DNA from: Candidatus Sulfopaludibacter sp. SbA3
GTDB taxonomy: Bacteria > Acidobacteriota > Terriglobia > 20CM-2-55-15
Assembly (NCBI GenBank): GCA_945865815.1
Contig: CAMBFR010000040.1
Coordinates: 1 to 33,310 of the forward strand
Reading direction: 5' to 3'
DNA length: 33,310 bases
In this document: piece after piece, positions 23,207 through 33,016 of the stretch
How positions within the stretch are numbered: the stretch's first letter is position 1
Layout of the letters: each line of letters starts with the position of its first letter
The notes under the pieces: generated by a model
What the model was told of the DNA's origin: nothing
Database searches by the model: none
What the model saw: only the letters and a program-made list of their open reading frames with translations
Made by a program: the position numbers and the translations under genes

Positions 23207-23644
23207 ATGAACCATGAATCTCGTTTCGCCATTATCGCCAGCCGATTCAATCCCGAGATTTCAGACCGGCTGATTGCCGGCGCCATGGAAGCATTCCAGC
23301 AGGCGGAAGTGACGCCCGCGCAAGTGTCGGTGTTTCGGGTGCCGGGAGCTTTTGAGATTCCACTGGCCGCGAAGCGCGCGGCGATTTCGAAGAAGTTCGA
23401 CGCCGTCATTGCCATAGGTTGTGTCATCCGGGGGGAAACGGCGCATTTCGAACACATCAGCCGGCATGTTTCGATCGGCATCGGCCAGGTCGCCCTGGAA
23501 ACCGGCATACCGGTGACCTTCGGCGTCCTGACGGCATACACCGAAGCCCAGGCGATGGAGCGTTCCGGGACGAATTCCGAGAACAAGGGTTACGAAGCGG
23601 CGGCAGCGGCCGTGGAGATGGTTAATTTACTCAAACAACTATGA
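23207..23644 (+). CDS. ribH: 6,7-dimethyl-8-ribityllumazine synthase
   Basis: A 145-residue protein. It makes the lumazine precursor of riboflavin from 5-amino-6-ribitylaminouracil and dihydroxybutanone phosphate. Family motifs are IIASRFNPEIS (residues 9-19), FRVPGAFEIPLAAKRA (43-58), IGCVIRGETAHFEHIS (70-85) with catalytic His80, and FGVLTAYTEAQAMERSG with the phosphate-binding region. It is slightly short but complete. nusB follows 16 bases after its stop, a widespread ribH-nusB pairing. No other rib genes are nearby and no FMN riboswitch is apparent. Confidence 0.95.
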   Translation: MNHESRFAIIASRFNPEISDRLIAGAMEAFQQAEVTPAQVSVFRVPGAFEIPLAAKRAAISKKFDAVIAIGCVIRGETAHFEHISRHVSIGIGQVALETGIPVTFGVLTAYTEAQAMERSGTNSENKGYEAAAAAVEMVNLLKQL

Positions 23645-23660
23645 AGGATGTTGCGCAGTC

Positions 23661-24068
23661 ATGGGTACCCGACGCAAGGCCAGAGAATACGCGCTGCAGA
23701 TGTTGTTCCAGTGGGATATCACACGCGACAACATCGAGCAGATCGCCGCAACGTTCTGGGAAAATCACGACGAGCCCGCGGTTGTCGTGGAATTTGCCCG
23801 CCAGCTCGTTACGAGAACCATCGAACATGTCGAGGAGATCGATGCGCTGATCCAGCGGCATGCCGAGAATTGGCGCCTGGACCGCATGGCCGTCGTCGAT
23901 CGAAATGTTCTTCGCCTTGCAGCGCAGGAATTTCTGTACGGCCGGGAAACGCCAAAACCCGTCGTCATGAACGAAGCGATCGAGATCGCGCGGCGTTACA
24001 GTTCGCTGGAGTCGCCCCAGTTCGTCAATGGAATTCTCGATAGCATAAAGAGAGAATTGGAGAGTTAG
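23661..24068 (+). CDS. nusB: Transcription antitermination factor NusB
   Basis: A 135-residue all-helical protein with NusB signatures: [20 protein letters not shown] at the start, [20 protein letters not shown] around residues 70-89 and [20 protein letters not shown] then GILDSI near the end. With NusE it binds boxA RNA in rRNA antitermination. It sits between ribH and lysS. Its TAG stop shares its last G with the GTG start of lysS (TAGTG), so translation is coupled. Confidence 0.96.
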   Translation: MGTRRKAREYALQMLFQWDITRDNIEQIAATFWENHDEPAVVVEFARQLVTRTIEHVEEIDALIQRHAENWRLDRMAVVDRNVLRLAAQEFLYGRETPKPVVMNEAIEIARRYSSLESPQFVNGILDSIKRELES

Positions 24069-25540
24069 TGGAAGAACTTGAAGCGATACGCGTTCAGAAG
24101 CTGAGCCAGATTCGGGAGCTCGGCCATGATCCTTACCCCACGTTTTATCGTTATACCCATTCCATCGGACAAGCCATCGAGGATTTCGGCCCGAAATCCG
24201 GCGAGGAACTGGAGCAGAACCCGGCCACCGTGCGCGTCGCCGGCCGGATACTGGCTCATCGCCCGTTCGGCAAGGCCGGTTTCCTGGCGCTTTCCGACGG
24301 CGAGGGACAGGTACAGGTCTATGCGAAGAAAGATCAATTGCCCGAGCGCGGCTTTCAGCTCTACCAGTTACTGGACCTTGGCGATTTCATCGGGGTCGAG
24401 GGAACGCTGTTTCGAACGCGGACGGGCGAACTCACGGTGCTGGCGAAGGAGATCACGTTCCTGGCGAAATGTTTTCTTCCGCTGCCGGAAAAATGGCATG
24501 GCCTTACAGACGTCGAGATCCGATACCGCCGGCGCTATGTCGATCTGGCTGTCAATCGCGATGTCCGCGCCGTTTTTGTAAAGCGCAGCATCATCATTCG
24601 CGAATTGAGGCGCTTCCTTGATGACCGGGGATATCTCGAAGTCGAAACGCCGATACTTCATCCGATTGCGGGAGGCGCGCTTGCAAAGCCGTTCAAGACG
24701 CATCACAACGCGCTCGACATGAACTTCTATTTGAGAATCGCGCCGGAGCTTTATTTGAAGCGTCTGATCGTGGGCGGGCTGAATCGTGTATACGACCTGA
24801 ACCGCATCTTCAGAAATGAAGGCATCTCGACGCGGCACAATCCCGAGTTCACGATGCTCGAGTTCTACCAGGCGTACAGCAATTACACGGATTTGATGGA
24901 CTTGACCGAAACCATGATCACGGGGATTGCGGAAAAAGTCTGCGGTTCCCGCGTCGTCAAATACGACGAACACGAGATCGACTTCAATAAGTGGACCAGG
25001 CTTTCGATGAAGGAGGCGATCGTCAAGTTCTGCCCGGAGAAGATCGACGAGGAGGCGCTGAAAGATCGTGCGACGGTCGAGCGGCTGCTCAAGCAGGTCC
25101 ACGCGGAGTATGACCCGCGGATGCCCCTCGGCAATCTGGTCGGGATACTTTTCGAGACGGTTGCCGAGGACCATCTCATACAGCCGACCTTGATATATGA
25201 CTATCCGATCGAGTTGTCGCCGCTATCGAAGGTCAAGAGCAACGATCCTGCGATGGTCGAGCGGTTCGAGCTGTATATCGGCGCAATGGAGATCGCGAAC
25301 GGATACTCGGAGTTGAACGATCCCGTCGATCAACGGGATCGTTTTCTTGCGCAGTTGCAGGCGCGCGAGCGCGGCGATGAAGAAGCGCACGAGATGGACG
25401 AGGATTACGTGCGGGCCTTGAGCTACGCCATGCCGCCAACCGCCGGCGAAGGCATCGGAATCGACCGGTTGGCGATGTTGCTCACGAACTCCGCGTCGAT
25501 TCGGGATGTGATACTGTTCCCCCACCTTCGTCCCGAGTAG
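24068..25540 (+). CDS. lysS: Lysyl-tRNA synthetase, class II
   Basis: A 490-residue enzyme charging tRNA-Lys. The N-terminal OB-fold anticodon-binding domain covers about residues 45-150 ([20 protein letters not shown]). The class II core has motif 2 around residues 246-270 ([20 protein letters not shown]) and motif 3 near 458-470 ([14 protein letters not shown]). The YRRRYVDL signature lies between. The GTG start overlaps the nusB stop. Length and motifs look normal and no paralogue marks such as GenX-type truncation are present. The stop is followed after 20 bases by lolC. Confidence 0.97.
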   Translation: MEELEAIRVQKLSQIRELGHDPYPTFYRYTHSIGQAIEDFGPKSGEELEQNPATVRVAGRILAHRPFGKAGFLALSDGEGQVQVYAKKDQLPERGFQLYQLLDLGDFIGVEGTLFRTRTGELTVLAKEITFLAKCFLPLPEKWHGLTDVEIRYRRRYVDLAVNRDVRAVFVKRSIIIRELRRFLDDRGYLEVETPILHPIAGGALAKPFKTHHNALDMNFYLRIAPELYLKRLIVGGLNRVYDLNRIFRNEGISTRHNPEFTMLEFYQAYSNYTDLMDLTETMITGIAEKVCGSRVVKYDEHEIDFNKWTRLSMKEAIVKFCPEKIDEEALKDRATVERLLKQVHAEYDPRMPLGNLVGILFETVAEDHLIQPTLIYDYPIELSPLSKVKSNDPAMVERFELYIGAMEIANGYSELNDPVDQRDRFLAQLQARERGDEEAHEMDEDYVRALSYAMPPTAGEGIGIDRLAMLLTNSASIRDVILFPHLRPE

Positions 25541-25560
25541 TCCCCAGTTATGAGATAGTC

Positions 25561-26772
25561 ATGAGATTCGAGCTCCTCGTCGCAATCCGGTATCTGAAAG
25601 CCAGGCGCAAGCAAGCGGTGATTTCCCTGATCACGGTGATTTCGATCATGGGCGTCGCGGCCGGAGTCGCGGCACTCATCATCGCACTGGCGATTAACGC
25701 CGGGTTTCGCGAGGACCTCCAGAACAAGCTGCTCGGCGCGCAACCCCACCTGAATCTTCTGAAACGGCAGGTCGGCTTCACCAATTACAACGAAGCCGTA
25801 AAAGAAGCGGAAGAGGTTGAAGGCGTTGCCGCGGCCGCGCCAGTCATACATCAGACCGTCCTGATTTCAAGCAGCGTTCAAAGCCGCGGCGTGTATCTGA
25901 AGGGCATAGTGCCCGAGATGGAAGATCGCATATCCGCTCTCTCCGGCAACATCGTCGAAGGCGGACTCTCAGAGTTCGGCCCGGACTCGATCATCATTGG
26001 GCAGGAGATGGCGCGGTCTCTCGGAACATTTCTCGGCGACCGGTTGAAGGTTTTGAGCGCCGAGACGCAGTTGACTCCGCTGGGCGCCGCTCCCCGTGTC
26101 CGGACTTTCGTGGTGTCCGGCATATTCTCGTCGGGTTTGTTTGAGTACGACAACGCGTGGGCCTATGTCAGCCTGAGCGCGGCGCAGAGATTGCAGTCCA
26201 TTGGCGACGTGGCGACGGTTATCGAGGTCAAAGTCGACGATATTTATCAGGCCAGGGAAATTGGTCAGGAAATCGTCAGGAAGCTCGGCCCGGATGTCGA
26301 ATTTACGGACTGGATCTCGATGAACCAGTCGATATTCCAGGCGTTGCGGATGGAACGGCTGGTCATGTTCATTACGATCGGTCTCATTGTCATTGTTGCC
26401 GCCCTCAACATTGTGGCAACCCTCATCATGATGGTGCTCGAAAAGACTCGCGATGTGGCCATTCTCATGTCGATGGGCGCCACGCAGCAGAATATTCGCC
26501 GGATCTTCATGTATCAGGGCGTGATTATAGGTGTTATCGGCACCGTCTTCGGGGTTGCTCTCGGACATATCCTCAGCTACACCGCCGACACCTACCGTTT
26601 GATAAGCCTCGCTCCGGACGTTTACGCCATCGCCTACGTGCCCTTCAAGGCCCAGGTCCTCGACACGGTAATTGTTGCCGCATCGGCCATTGTGATCAGC
26701 TTCCTGGCGACGCTGTATCCGTCCGCCGCGGCCGCAAGACTCCAGCCTGTCGAGTCGCTGAGATACGAATGA
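25561..26772 (+). CDS. lolC: Lipoprotein-releasing ABC permease (LolC/LolE type)
   Basis: A 403-residue permease of the FtsX/MacB-like superfamily. It has one membrane span at residues 20-45 (AVISLITVISIMGVAAGVAA), a large periplasmic domain (about 46-270), then three spans (LVMFITIGLIVIVAALNIVA, a VIIGVIGTVFGVALGHILSY segment and a final TVIVAASAIVISFLATLYPS). The MRFELLVAIRYLKARRKQ start is typical of LolC/E. It extracts lipoproteins from the inner membrane for LolA. Only one permease gene accompanies lolD, so it probably works as a homodimer. Its TGA overlaps an ATG in the lolD frame (ATGA). Confidence 0.94.
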   Translation: MRFELLVAIRYLKARRKQAVISLITVISIMGVAAGVAALIIALAINAGFREDLQNKLLGAQPHLNLLKRQVGFTNYNEAVKEAEEVEGVAAAAPVIHQTVLISSSVQSRGVYLKGIVPEMEDRISALSGNIVEGGLSEFGPDSIIIGQEMARSLGTFLGDRLKVLSAETQLTPLGAAPRVRTFVVSGIFSSGLFEYDNAWAYVSLSAAQRLQSIGDVATVIEVKVDDIYQAREIGQEIVRKLGPDVEFTDWISMNQSIFQALRMERLVMFITIGLIVIVAALNIVATLIMMVLEKTRDVAILMSMGATQQNIRRIFMYQGVIIGVIGTVFGVALGHILSYTADTYRLISLAPDVYAIAYVPFKAQVLDTVIVAASAIVISFLATLYPSAAAARLQPVESLRYE

Positions 26773-27503
26773 GCGGCCGCGAATGCAAGCCCGATAGTGC
26801 GCAGCCATCAAGAAAAATGAGCGGTATCGAAGCCAGGGATCTCACCAAGATATACAAGAGCCCGGGCGCCGAGGTCGTGGTGTTCAGGGACATCAATTTC
26901 GAAGTTCGAAAGGGAAGTCTTGTCGCCGTAATTGGCCCTTCAGGTGCAGGGAAAAGCACGTTACTTCACCTTCTGGGTGGTCTGGATACGCCGACACGGG
27001 GAAGCGTTCTCTTTAACAACCAGAATATTTTTGATTGGGGATCTCAGGAGTTGGCCCGGTTTCGAAATCGGCACATTGGTTTTGTCTTTCAGTTTCATCA
27101 TTTGTTGCCGGAGTTCACGGCCCTGGAAAACACGGTAATGCCCAGGCTGATTCGAGGCGAAGCCCGCAACGAGATCGAAGATGCGGCACAGCGGATGCTG
27201 GAGCGGCTTCAACTTGGGCATCGGCTTCATCATAAGGTTGGAGAGCTTTCCGGTGGCGAGCAGCAGCGGGTGGCAATCGCCCGGGCTTTGATCGGCGATC
27301 CCTCGCTCCTGCTGGCGGACGAACCGACGGGCAACCTGGATCATCGAACGGGGGAGGCGATCTTCACAACGATCCGCGAACTTCATCATGAGAGGGACCT
27401 GACTTCGATCATCGTTACACATAATGAGAAAATTGCTGTCCAATGTGATGAGGTCTGGGAAATGGACGCTGGAAACTTGAATAATTCGGGGACAGACGTA
27501 TAA
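26769..27503 (+). CDS. lolD: Lipoprotein-releasing ABC ATPase LolD
   Basis: A 244-residue ATPase if it starts at the ATG overlapping the lolC stop; a second ATG at 26817 would give 228 residues, nearer the family norm, but has no ribosome site. Motifs (long numbering): Walker A GPSGAGKS from residue 56, signature [15 protein letters not shown] from 160, Walker [13 protein letters not shown] from 180 and H-loop VTHNE with His218. [17 protein letters not shown] is LolD-like. It hydrolyses ATP to drive lipoprotein release with LolC. The last seven residues (NNSGTDV) and the stop are encoded by the left arm of a REP-like inverted repeat, so the native C-terminus was probably overwritten. Confidence 0.93.
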   Translation: MSGRECKPDSAQPSRKMSGIEARDLTKIYKSPGAEVVVFRDINFEVRKGSLVAVIGPSGAGKSTLLHLLGGLDTPTRGSVLFNNQNIFDWGSQELARFRNRHIGFVFQFHHLLPEFTALENTVMPRLIRGEARNEIEDAAQRMLERLQLGHRLHHKVGELSGGEQQRVAIARALIGDPSLLLADEPTGNLDHRTGEAIFTTIRELHHERDLTSIIVTHNEKIAVQCDEVWEMDAGNLNNSGTDV

Positions 27504-27566
27504 ATCCCAAATACGATCAAAGGCTCGTGAAGGTAATTGGGACTTATACGTTGTCCTCGAATTATT
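27480..27566. repeat. REP-like inverted repeat, family B copy 3/4
   Basis: The left arm AATAATTCGGGGACAGACGT then ATAAATCCCAA pairs with the right arm TTGGGACTTATACGTTGTCC then TCGAATTATT, about 30 bases each with a few mismatches, around a 26-base loop. The arms carry the same GTCTGTCCCCGAATTA unit as at 8111 and 23101. The element spans the lolD stop and could form a terminator-like hairpin before clpC. Confidence 0.75.
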
Positions 27567-27709
27567 AAGTTATTGTCCGGGGTAAGCGCTTCGTTTAAAA
27601 TCCGGCACAGCCGCTAAAGCTTTGGTGTTGTGTTCTTAAGAGAGGATTTGGCCCGGGTGTTCCGGACCGGTCACGGCGGATCACGGCAGTCGCGAGAGAA
27701 TTAAACGTT

Positions 27710-30154
27710 ATGTTCGAAAGATATACAGAAAGAGCACGGCGGGTAATCTTTTTTGCTCGCTACGAAGCCAGCCAGTTCGGAAGCACTACCATTGAGACCG
27801 AACACCTGCTGCTTGGCTTGATCCGCGAAGACAAGAATCTGACGAATCGATTCCTGCGCAATCACTCCTCGATCGAAAGCATCCGCAAGGAAATTGAAGG
27901 CCGGACGACCATTCGCGAGAAGGTTTCGACTTCGATCGATCTGCCGCTTTCGAATGAGTGCAAACGCATCCTCGCCTACGCAGCCGAGGAGGCTGAACGC
28001 CTGAATCATCGTCACATCGGAACCGAGCATCTTCTGCTCGGCATACTTCGCGAAGAGAAGTGTGTTGCCGCCGAGATCCTTCACGAGCGCGGGCTGCGCC
28101 TGAATGCAATTCGGGAAGAACTCGCGCGTTCGGTTGTAGACCGCCAGACGCTGATCAAGCCGAAAGAAACGCCGTTGTTGAGCGAGTTTTCGCGAGATCT
28201 CACTCAGGCGGCCATGGACGGCGTTCTCGATCCCCTGGTCGGCCGGGATCAGGAAATCGACCGCGTCATTCAGATTCTCTGCAGGCGGACGAAGAACAAT
28301 CCTGTCCTTATCGGCGATCCTGGTGTCGGGAAGACGGCCATCGTTGAAGGACTGGCCCAACGAATCGTTGACGGCGAGATTCCGTCGTTTCTGGCAGACA
28401 AACGAATTCTGGTTCTCGACCTGTCCCTGATTGTTGCCGGAACCAAGTACCGCGGGCAGTTTGAAGAGCGGCTGAAGACGATCATGAAGGAACTCGTCGA
28501 CAATCCCAACACGGTCGTTTTCATCGATGAGTTGCACACGCTGGTCGGCGCGGGATCCGCGGAGGGCTCACTGGATGCCGCGAATATCCTGAAGCCGGCG
28601 CTGTCGCGTGGCGAGATCCAGTGCATTGGCGCCACGACTCCTGCCGAGTATCGCAAGTCCATTGAGAAGGATCGTTCGCTTGAGCGCCGTTTCCAGGCTG
28701 TCAAGGTCGGAGCGCCCAGCGAGAACGAAGCGGTGCGGATTCTCCAGGGCGTGAAGCCGCGCTACGAGAAATTCCACATGGTCAATTATGTGGACGAGGC
28801 CATCGAGTCTGCCGTGTACCTTTCGAATCGATACATTCCGGATCGGTTTCTGCCAGACAAGGCTATCGACCTTCTCGACGAAGCCGGCGCCCGCGTGAAG
28901 CTGCGCCAGGCGACTCTTCCTTCGGAGATGACCGACATACAGCGGCGCATCAAGTTCATCGTCGCCCGGATGGAAAGCGCAATTTCGAGCAAGGACTTCG
29001 AAAAGGCCGAGCACTACAAGAATCAGGAGCAGCTCGAGCGCGAGAACCTGCGGAGCGTTCGAGAGAAGTTCAACATCAGCGAAACAACCAGCATGGGCGT
29101 CGTTACCAAGGGCGACATTGAAGATGTCGTGTCGCGGTGGACGGGCGTTCCGGTTACCTCTATTAAAGAAGAGGAAATGCAGCGGTTGTCTCGCATCGAA
29201 GAAGAACTTCATAGCCGCATCGTTAGCCAGGACCGCGCAATCAATGCGCTGGCGCGCGCCATCCGGCGGTCACGCGCCGGGTTGAAATCGCCGAACCGGC
29301 CGGCGGGCTCATTCCTGTTCCTTGGTCCGACTGGTGTCGGGAAGACCGAAATGGCCCGAAGTCTGGCTCAGTTCCTGTTCGGCAGCGAGAAGTCGCTGAT
29401 CCGCTTCGACATGTCGGAGTTCATGGAGAAACATTCCGTTTCAAAGTTGATCGGTTCTCCTCCCGGATATGTTGGATACGAGGAAGGCGGACAGCTGACC
29501 GAGCGGGTGAAGCGAAACCCCTACTCGATCATCCTGTTGGACGAAATCGAGAAGGCGCATCCGGATGTCTACAACATTCTGTTGCAGGTTTTTGAAGACG
29601 GCCACCTTACAGACGGTCTCGGCAACACGATCGATTTCAAGAACACGATCATTATCATGACTTCCAATATCGGTGCTCGCTTCCTGAGCAAGCATACGAG
29701 CATGGGCTTCCAGGCGCCGAGCGAAGAGAGTGCCGCGCAAAAGATGGAAGACGCGGTCATGACGGAAGTGAAGCGGCTGTTCAATCCGGAGTTCATCAAC
29801 CGCCTCGACGAGATCATCATCTTCAGCTCGTTGAGCAATGAGGACCTGGGGCGCATCGTCGAAATGATGATCAGCCAGCTTAACGAAAATCTTGTCCACA
29901 AGCGTCTTGAGGTTTCGATCACTGAAGATGCCAAACAGTGGATTCTTGAGAAGGTTTGCAAGGACAAGAACTACGGGGCTCGCCCGTTGCGCCGCGCCAT
30001 CCAGCGGTACATTGAGGATCCACTCTCTGAGGCACTGATTCAGGGCAATCTGAAGGAACTGGGTAAGGTCGAGGTCTATATGGATGCCGGCCAGCTCTGG
30101 TATCGGCCAGTCGACCGCGACCGCGAAGAAGTCGGCGTCCCGCTGACAATGTAA
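27710..30154 (+). CDS. clpC: ATP-dependent Clp protease ATPase ClpC
   Basis: An 814-residue AAA+ unfoldase. The N-domain repeats (residues 1-145, [11 protein letters not shown] and [12 protein letters not shown]) precede AAA module 1 with Walker A GDPGVGKT (202-209) and Walker [15 protein letters not shown] (269-282). A short middle domain with a UVR-like segment spans about 412-450. AAA module 2 has Walker A GPTGVGKT (539-546) and Walker [16 protein letters not shown]. The MGF tripeptide at 665-667 ([10 protein letters not shown]) is the ClpP-docking loop, so this is ClpC, not the ClpB disaggregase. It unfolds substrates for ClpP. No adaptor genes (mcsA, mcsB, ctsR) are adjacent. It has its own upstream gap of 200 bases, so it is probably a separate transcript. 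Confidence 0.96.
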   Translation: MFERYTERARRVIFFARYEASQFGSTTIETEHLLLGLIREDKNLTNRFLRNHSSIESIRKEIEGRTTIREKVSTSIDLPLSNECKRILAYAAEEAERLNHRHIGTEHLLLGILREEKCVAAEILHERGLRLNAIREELARSVVDRQTLIKPKETPLLSEFSRDLTQAAMDGVLDPLVGRDQEIDRVIQILCRRTKNNPVLIGDPGVGKTAIVEGLAQRIVDGEIPSFLADKRILVLDLSLIVAGTKYRGQFEERLKTIMKELVDNPNTVVFIDELHTLVGAGSAEGSLDAANILKPALSRGEIQCIGATTPAEYRKSIEKDRSLERRFQAVKVGAPSENEAVRILQGVKPRYEKFHMVNYVDEAIESAVYLSNRYIPDRFLPDKAIDLLDEAGARVKLRQATLPSEMTDIQRRIKFIVARMESAISSKDFEKAEHYKNQEQLERENLRSVREKFNISETTSMGVVTKGDIEDVVSRWTGVPVTSIKEEEMQRLSRIEEELHSRIVSQDRAINALARAIRRSRAGLKSPNRPAGSFLFLGPTGVGKTEMARSLAQFLFGSEKSLIRFDMSEFMEKHSVSKLIGSPPGYVGYEEGGQLTERVKRNPYSIILLDEIEKAHPDVYNILLQVFEDGHLTDGLGNTIDFKNTIIIMTSNIGARFLSKHTSMGFQAPSEESAAQKMEDAVMTEVKRLFNPEFINRLDEIIIFSSLSNEDLGRIVEMMISQLNENLVHKRLEVSITEDAKQWILEKVCKDKNYGARPLRRAIQRYIEDPLSEALIQGNLKELGKVEVYMDAGQLWYRPVDRDREEVGVPLTM

Positions 30155-30173
30155 AACACGATTTCATCCTGAC

Positions 30174-30207
30174 CTGTGGGCGCGGAGCTTCAGCCCCGCG
30201 CCCACAG
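30174..30207. repeat. Short palindromic repeat, family A copy 4
   Basis: CTGTGGGCGCGGAGCTTCAG then CCCCGCGCCCACAG. CTGTGGGCGCGG and CCGCGCCCACAG pair perfectly over 12 bp. It lies 19 bases after the clpC stop and may act as its terminator, though no T-run follows directly. Confidence 0.8.
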
Positions 30208-30302
30208 AATGTCTCCAAAATCTTCTCCCGGTTTAACCAAAAAAGCCAATCTAAGTCTAAATCCCTCCTATCTATAGTAAAATCCCCTGACTGGAGGCAT
30301 GG

Positions 30303-32963
30303 ATGACGGTCTTCACCCTATTGATGGCTTTGGTATTGGGGGGGATGGAACCTCAGGGACCACCCACTCTGCAGACGCCTAATCCGAACCGGATCGAGGA
30401 TGTCCTGGTTACGGGCAACCGCCGGATTCGGTCCGATGCGGTCCGGTTCAATCTTCAAAGCAAACGCGGAGACATCTTTGATCCGTTGACCATTCAGCGC
30501 GACATGAAGGCCCTGTATGGAATGCAGGTCTTCGACGATGTTCGTGTTGAAGAGGAAGAAGGTAAAACCGGCAAGATCGTTACCTTCGTTGTGAAGGAAA
30601 AGCCCCTTATCCGGGGTATCGAATATGAGGGAATCAAGTCGATCACCCGGGCCGAGATTCTCGAGAAGTTCCGGGAACGAAAGGTGGGCTTGAGCATCGA
30701 GTCGCCTTACGACCCCTCACGAATCCGCCGCGCCGAAACCGTCATCAAGTCCATGCTGGCCGAGAAAGGCCGCCAGAACGCAAAAATCGAAGTTATGGCG
30801 GAGGATATCCCGCCGAACGCCGTTATCGTCACATTCAATGTGGACGAAGGCGACAAGATCAAAATCGCGGAGATCGAGATTGAAGGCAATCAGGTATTTG
30901 ATGACGGCAAGATCAAGAAGGCGATGAAGCTCGTCAAGGAGGCCGGACCGCTCACTGCTTTCAACGGAAAAGACACCTATTACGACCTGAAGCTGGCGGA
31001 TGATCTCACCCGCATTCGCATCCTTTACGCCGAGAACGGATATGTCCGTGTGAACATTGTCGATCCCGTGGTCGAGACCAAAGGGACCAGCGTTTTCAGG
31101 ACACTGCCTTTCATCAAGCCGCCGTTTCCGTGGGGCATCCCCATTCCTTTCTGGAAGAAGAACGTCGACCGGTTCTTCATCACCATTAAGGTTGAAGAAA
31201 ACGAGCAGTATAAGGTTGGTGATGTAAAAATTACGGGCAGCAAAGCTTTTACCGAAGACCAGGTCAAGTTCGTTTTGGGACTGATACCTGGGCAGATCTA
31301 CAACGAAACGCAGCTTCGAACTGGTTTCGACAATTTGAAGAAGCTTTATGGCGCCCGGGGCTATATCAATTTCACTCCTCTTCCGATCCACGATTTCGAC
31401 GAGCAGAAGAAGCTGGTGAATCTGACGATCAACGTCGATGAGGATCGCCAGTTCCTGGTCAACAGAATAGCCTTTTCAGGGAACACGACCACACGCGACA
31501 AGGTTATCCGCCGCGAAATCATGGTCGATGAAGGCAATATTTTCAGCTCGACGCTGTGGGATATCAGCCGGGCGCGGCTCAATCAACTTGGATATTTTGA
31601 CGAGATCAAAGAAGAGGACGCGGAAGTGAAACCGCATCCGATCGACCCCTCAGTCGATGTAACGCTGAAGGTGAAGGAAAAAGGCCGAAATTCGATCGGT
31701 TTCAACGGCGGCGTCAGCGGCATCGGGGGGAGCTTCCTCGGCATCGATTACCAGACGAATAACTTCCTCGGATTCGGCGAAACGCTGGCGGTCAGTCTGC
31801 AGGGTGGTACGCGGCAGTCGAATTACCAGTTCAGCTTTACCGAGCCGTATTTCCTGGATCGTCCGCTTTCACTCGGCCTCTCCGTCTTCGCCAGCAACTA
31901 TCGATTCGACCAGGCCCGCGAGTTCTACGGCCTGGATCCGGAAAATCTGCCGAGTGGACTGGGTTTTGAAAACCGTTTGAACTACGAACAGCAACGCGTC
32001 GGCTTCAATGTTTATGGAAGCTATCCGTTCAAGATCTGGAGCCGGCTTGGATTGACGTATCAGTGGACGAATTCCGAGACGGGTGCGGTGAACGAAGCGA
32101 CACGGGACTACTTCACCAATGTCCGAACGCAGGAAGCCGAGAGTTTCATAACGGAGACCGGCAGCAGTTTCGGCAGATATAAGCAGCGAAAAGTCACGCC
32201 GACGTATACGTACAACACGATTCAGAATCCCTTCAATCCGACCGGCGGGCAGAACGTGACCACGTCGTTCGAGTTTACCGGCGGCCCGTTGGGCGGCAAC
32301 GTGAACTTCTACCGGCCCACCTTCGAGTACCGGTTCTTCAAGCCGCTGGGGTTCCGCAATCGTCCGATTTTCGCCATGCGTGCGATGGCGTCCCATGTGC
32401 GCGGCTTCTCCAACACAAGCGTGCCGTTCTATGAGCGGTTCTATCTGGGCGGCGACTTCGACATCCGCGGTTTTGACTTCCGCGCGATCAGCCCGATTTC
32501 GTTTATTACGCGTTCGCTGGATACGATCGATCCGGAAACAGGGAACACGGTCAAGCGTCCGTTCGACGACATCGTTTATGTTGGCGGTGACACGCAGGCC
32601 GTTGCGAATTTCGAATATCGAATCCCGGTTGTCGGCCAGACCATCACGCTGGCTCCGTTTCTGGATATCGGAAATACATGGGCCATCCAGAAACAGCAAT
32701 TGCAGCGCGACGTAATTGGTCCGGACGGGGAGGTTCGGATCGAAGGGCCGAGGTTCCTGGGAGGAACGAACTCCGGATTCCGGGCAAGCACGGGTCTGGA
32801 GCTTCAGGTTTTGATGCCCGTTATCAATCAGCCGTTCCGTTTGATTTTTGCTTTTAATCCCCAGAGAGTCGAGCGGACATATTTTGGGACCGCGACGGGT
32901 TTGCCTTTCTTTATTCGCGAGCCCGGCAGGGATATCAAATTTACGGTTGGAAAAACATTCTGA
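30303..32963 (+). CDS. bamA: Outer membrane protein assembly factor BamA
   Basis: An 886-residue Omp85 protein. A short hydrophobic N-terminal segment (MTVFTLLMALVLGGM) serves as signal. Five POTRA domains span about residues 30-430, seen as repeats such as IEDVLVTGNRRIRSDAVRFN, IRGIEYEGIKSITRAEILEK and YKVGDVKITGSKAFTEDQVK. The C-terminal 400 residues form the beta-barrel, with the lid-loop motif YLGGDFDIRGFDFR and a final aromatic residue (KFTVGKTF). It inserts beta-barrel proteins into the outer membrane. GGAGG lies six bases before the ATG. It is followed after 53 bases by an ompH/skp gene, the usual partner order. Confidence 0.97.
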   Translation: MTVFTLLMALVLGGMEPQGPPTLQTPNPNRIEDVLVTGNRRIRSDAVRFNLQSKRGDIFDPLTIQRDMKALYGMQVFDDVRVEEEEGKTGKIVTFVVKEKPLIRGIEYEGIKSITRAEILEKFRERKVGLSIESPYDPSRIRRAETVIKSMLAEKGRQNAKIEVMAEDIPPNAVIVTFNVDEGDKIKIAEIEIEGNQVFDDGKIKKAMKLVKEAGPLTAFNGKDTYYDLKLADDLTRIRILYAENGYVRVNIVDPVVETKGTSVFRTLPFIKPPFPWGIPIPFWKKNVDRFFITIKVEENEQYKVGDVKITGSKAFTEDQVKFVLGLIPGQIYNETQLRTGFDNLKKLYGARGYINFTPLPIHDFDEQKKLVNLTINVDEDRQFLVNRIAFSGNTTTRDKVIRREIMVDEGNIFSSTLWDISRARLNQLGYFDEIKEEDAEVKPHPIDPSVDVTLKVKEKGRNSIGFNGGVSGIGGSFLGIDYQTNNFLGFGETLAVSLQGGTRQSNYQFSFTEPYFLDRPLSLGLSVFASNYRFDQAREFYGLDPENLPSGLGFENRLNYEQQRVGFNVYGSYPFKIWSRLGLTYQWTNSETGAVNEATRDYFTNVRTQEAESFITETGSSFGRYKQRKVTPTYTYNTIQNPFNPTGGQNVTTSFEFTGGPLGGNVNFYRPTFEYRFFKPLGFRNRPIFAMRAMASHVRGFSNTSVPFYERFYLGGDFDIRGFDFRAISPISFITRSLDTIDPETGNTVKRPFDDIVYVGGDTQAVANFEYRIPVVGQTITLAPFLDIGNTWAIQKQQLQRDVIGPDGEVRIEGPRFLGGTNSGFRASTGLELQVLMPVINQPFRLIFAFNPQRVERTYFGTATGLPFFIREPGRDIKFTVGKTF

Positions 32964-33016
32964 CAGACCGAACTTCAGATTTGGCTAGTGATCCAAATCA
33001 CATTCGAGGCTACGAC

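Noticed and set aside
22900-23586. Minus-strand open frame over ribH and its upstream repeats
   Set aside because: ribH on the plus strand is unambiguous; the rest of the frame is repeat DNA.
26157-26768. Upstream extension of the lolD reading frame to 448 codons
   Set aside because: The extension overlaps lolC in another frame and has no domain; the ABC ATPase begins after 26769.
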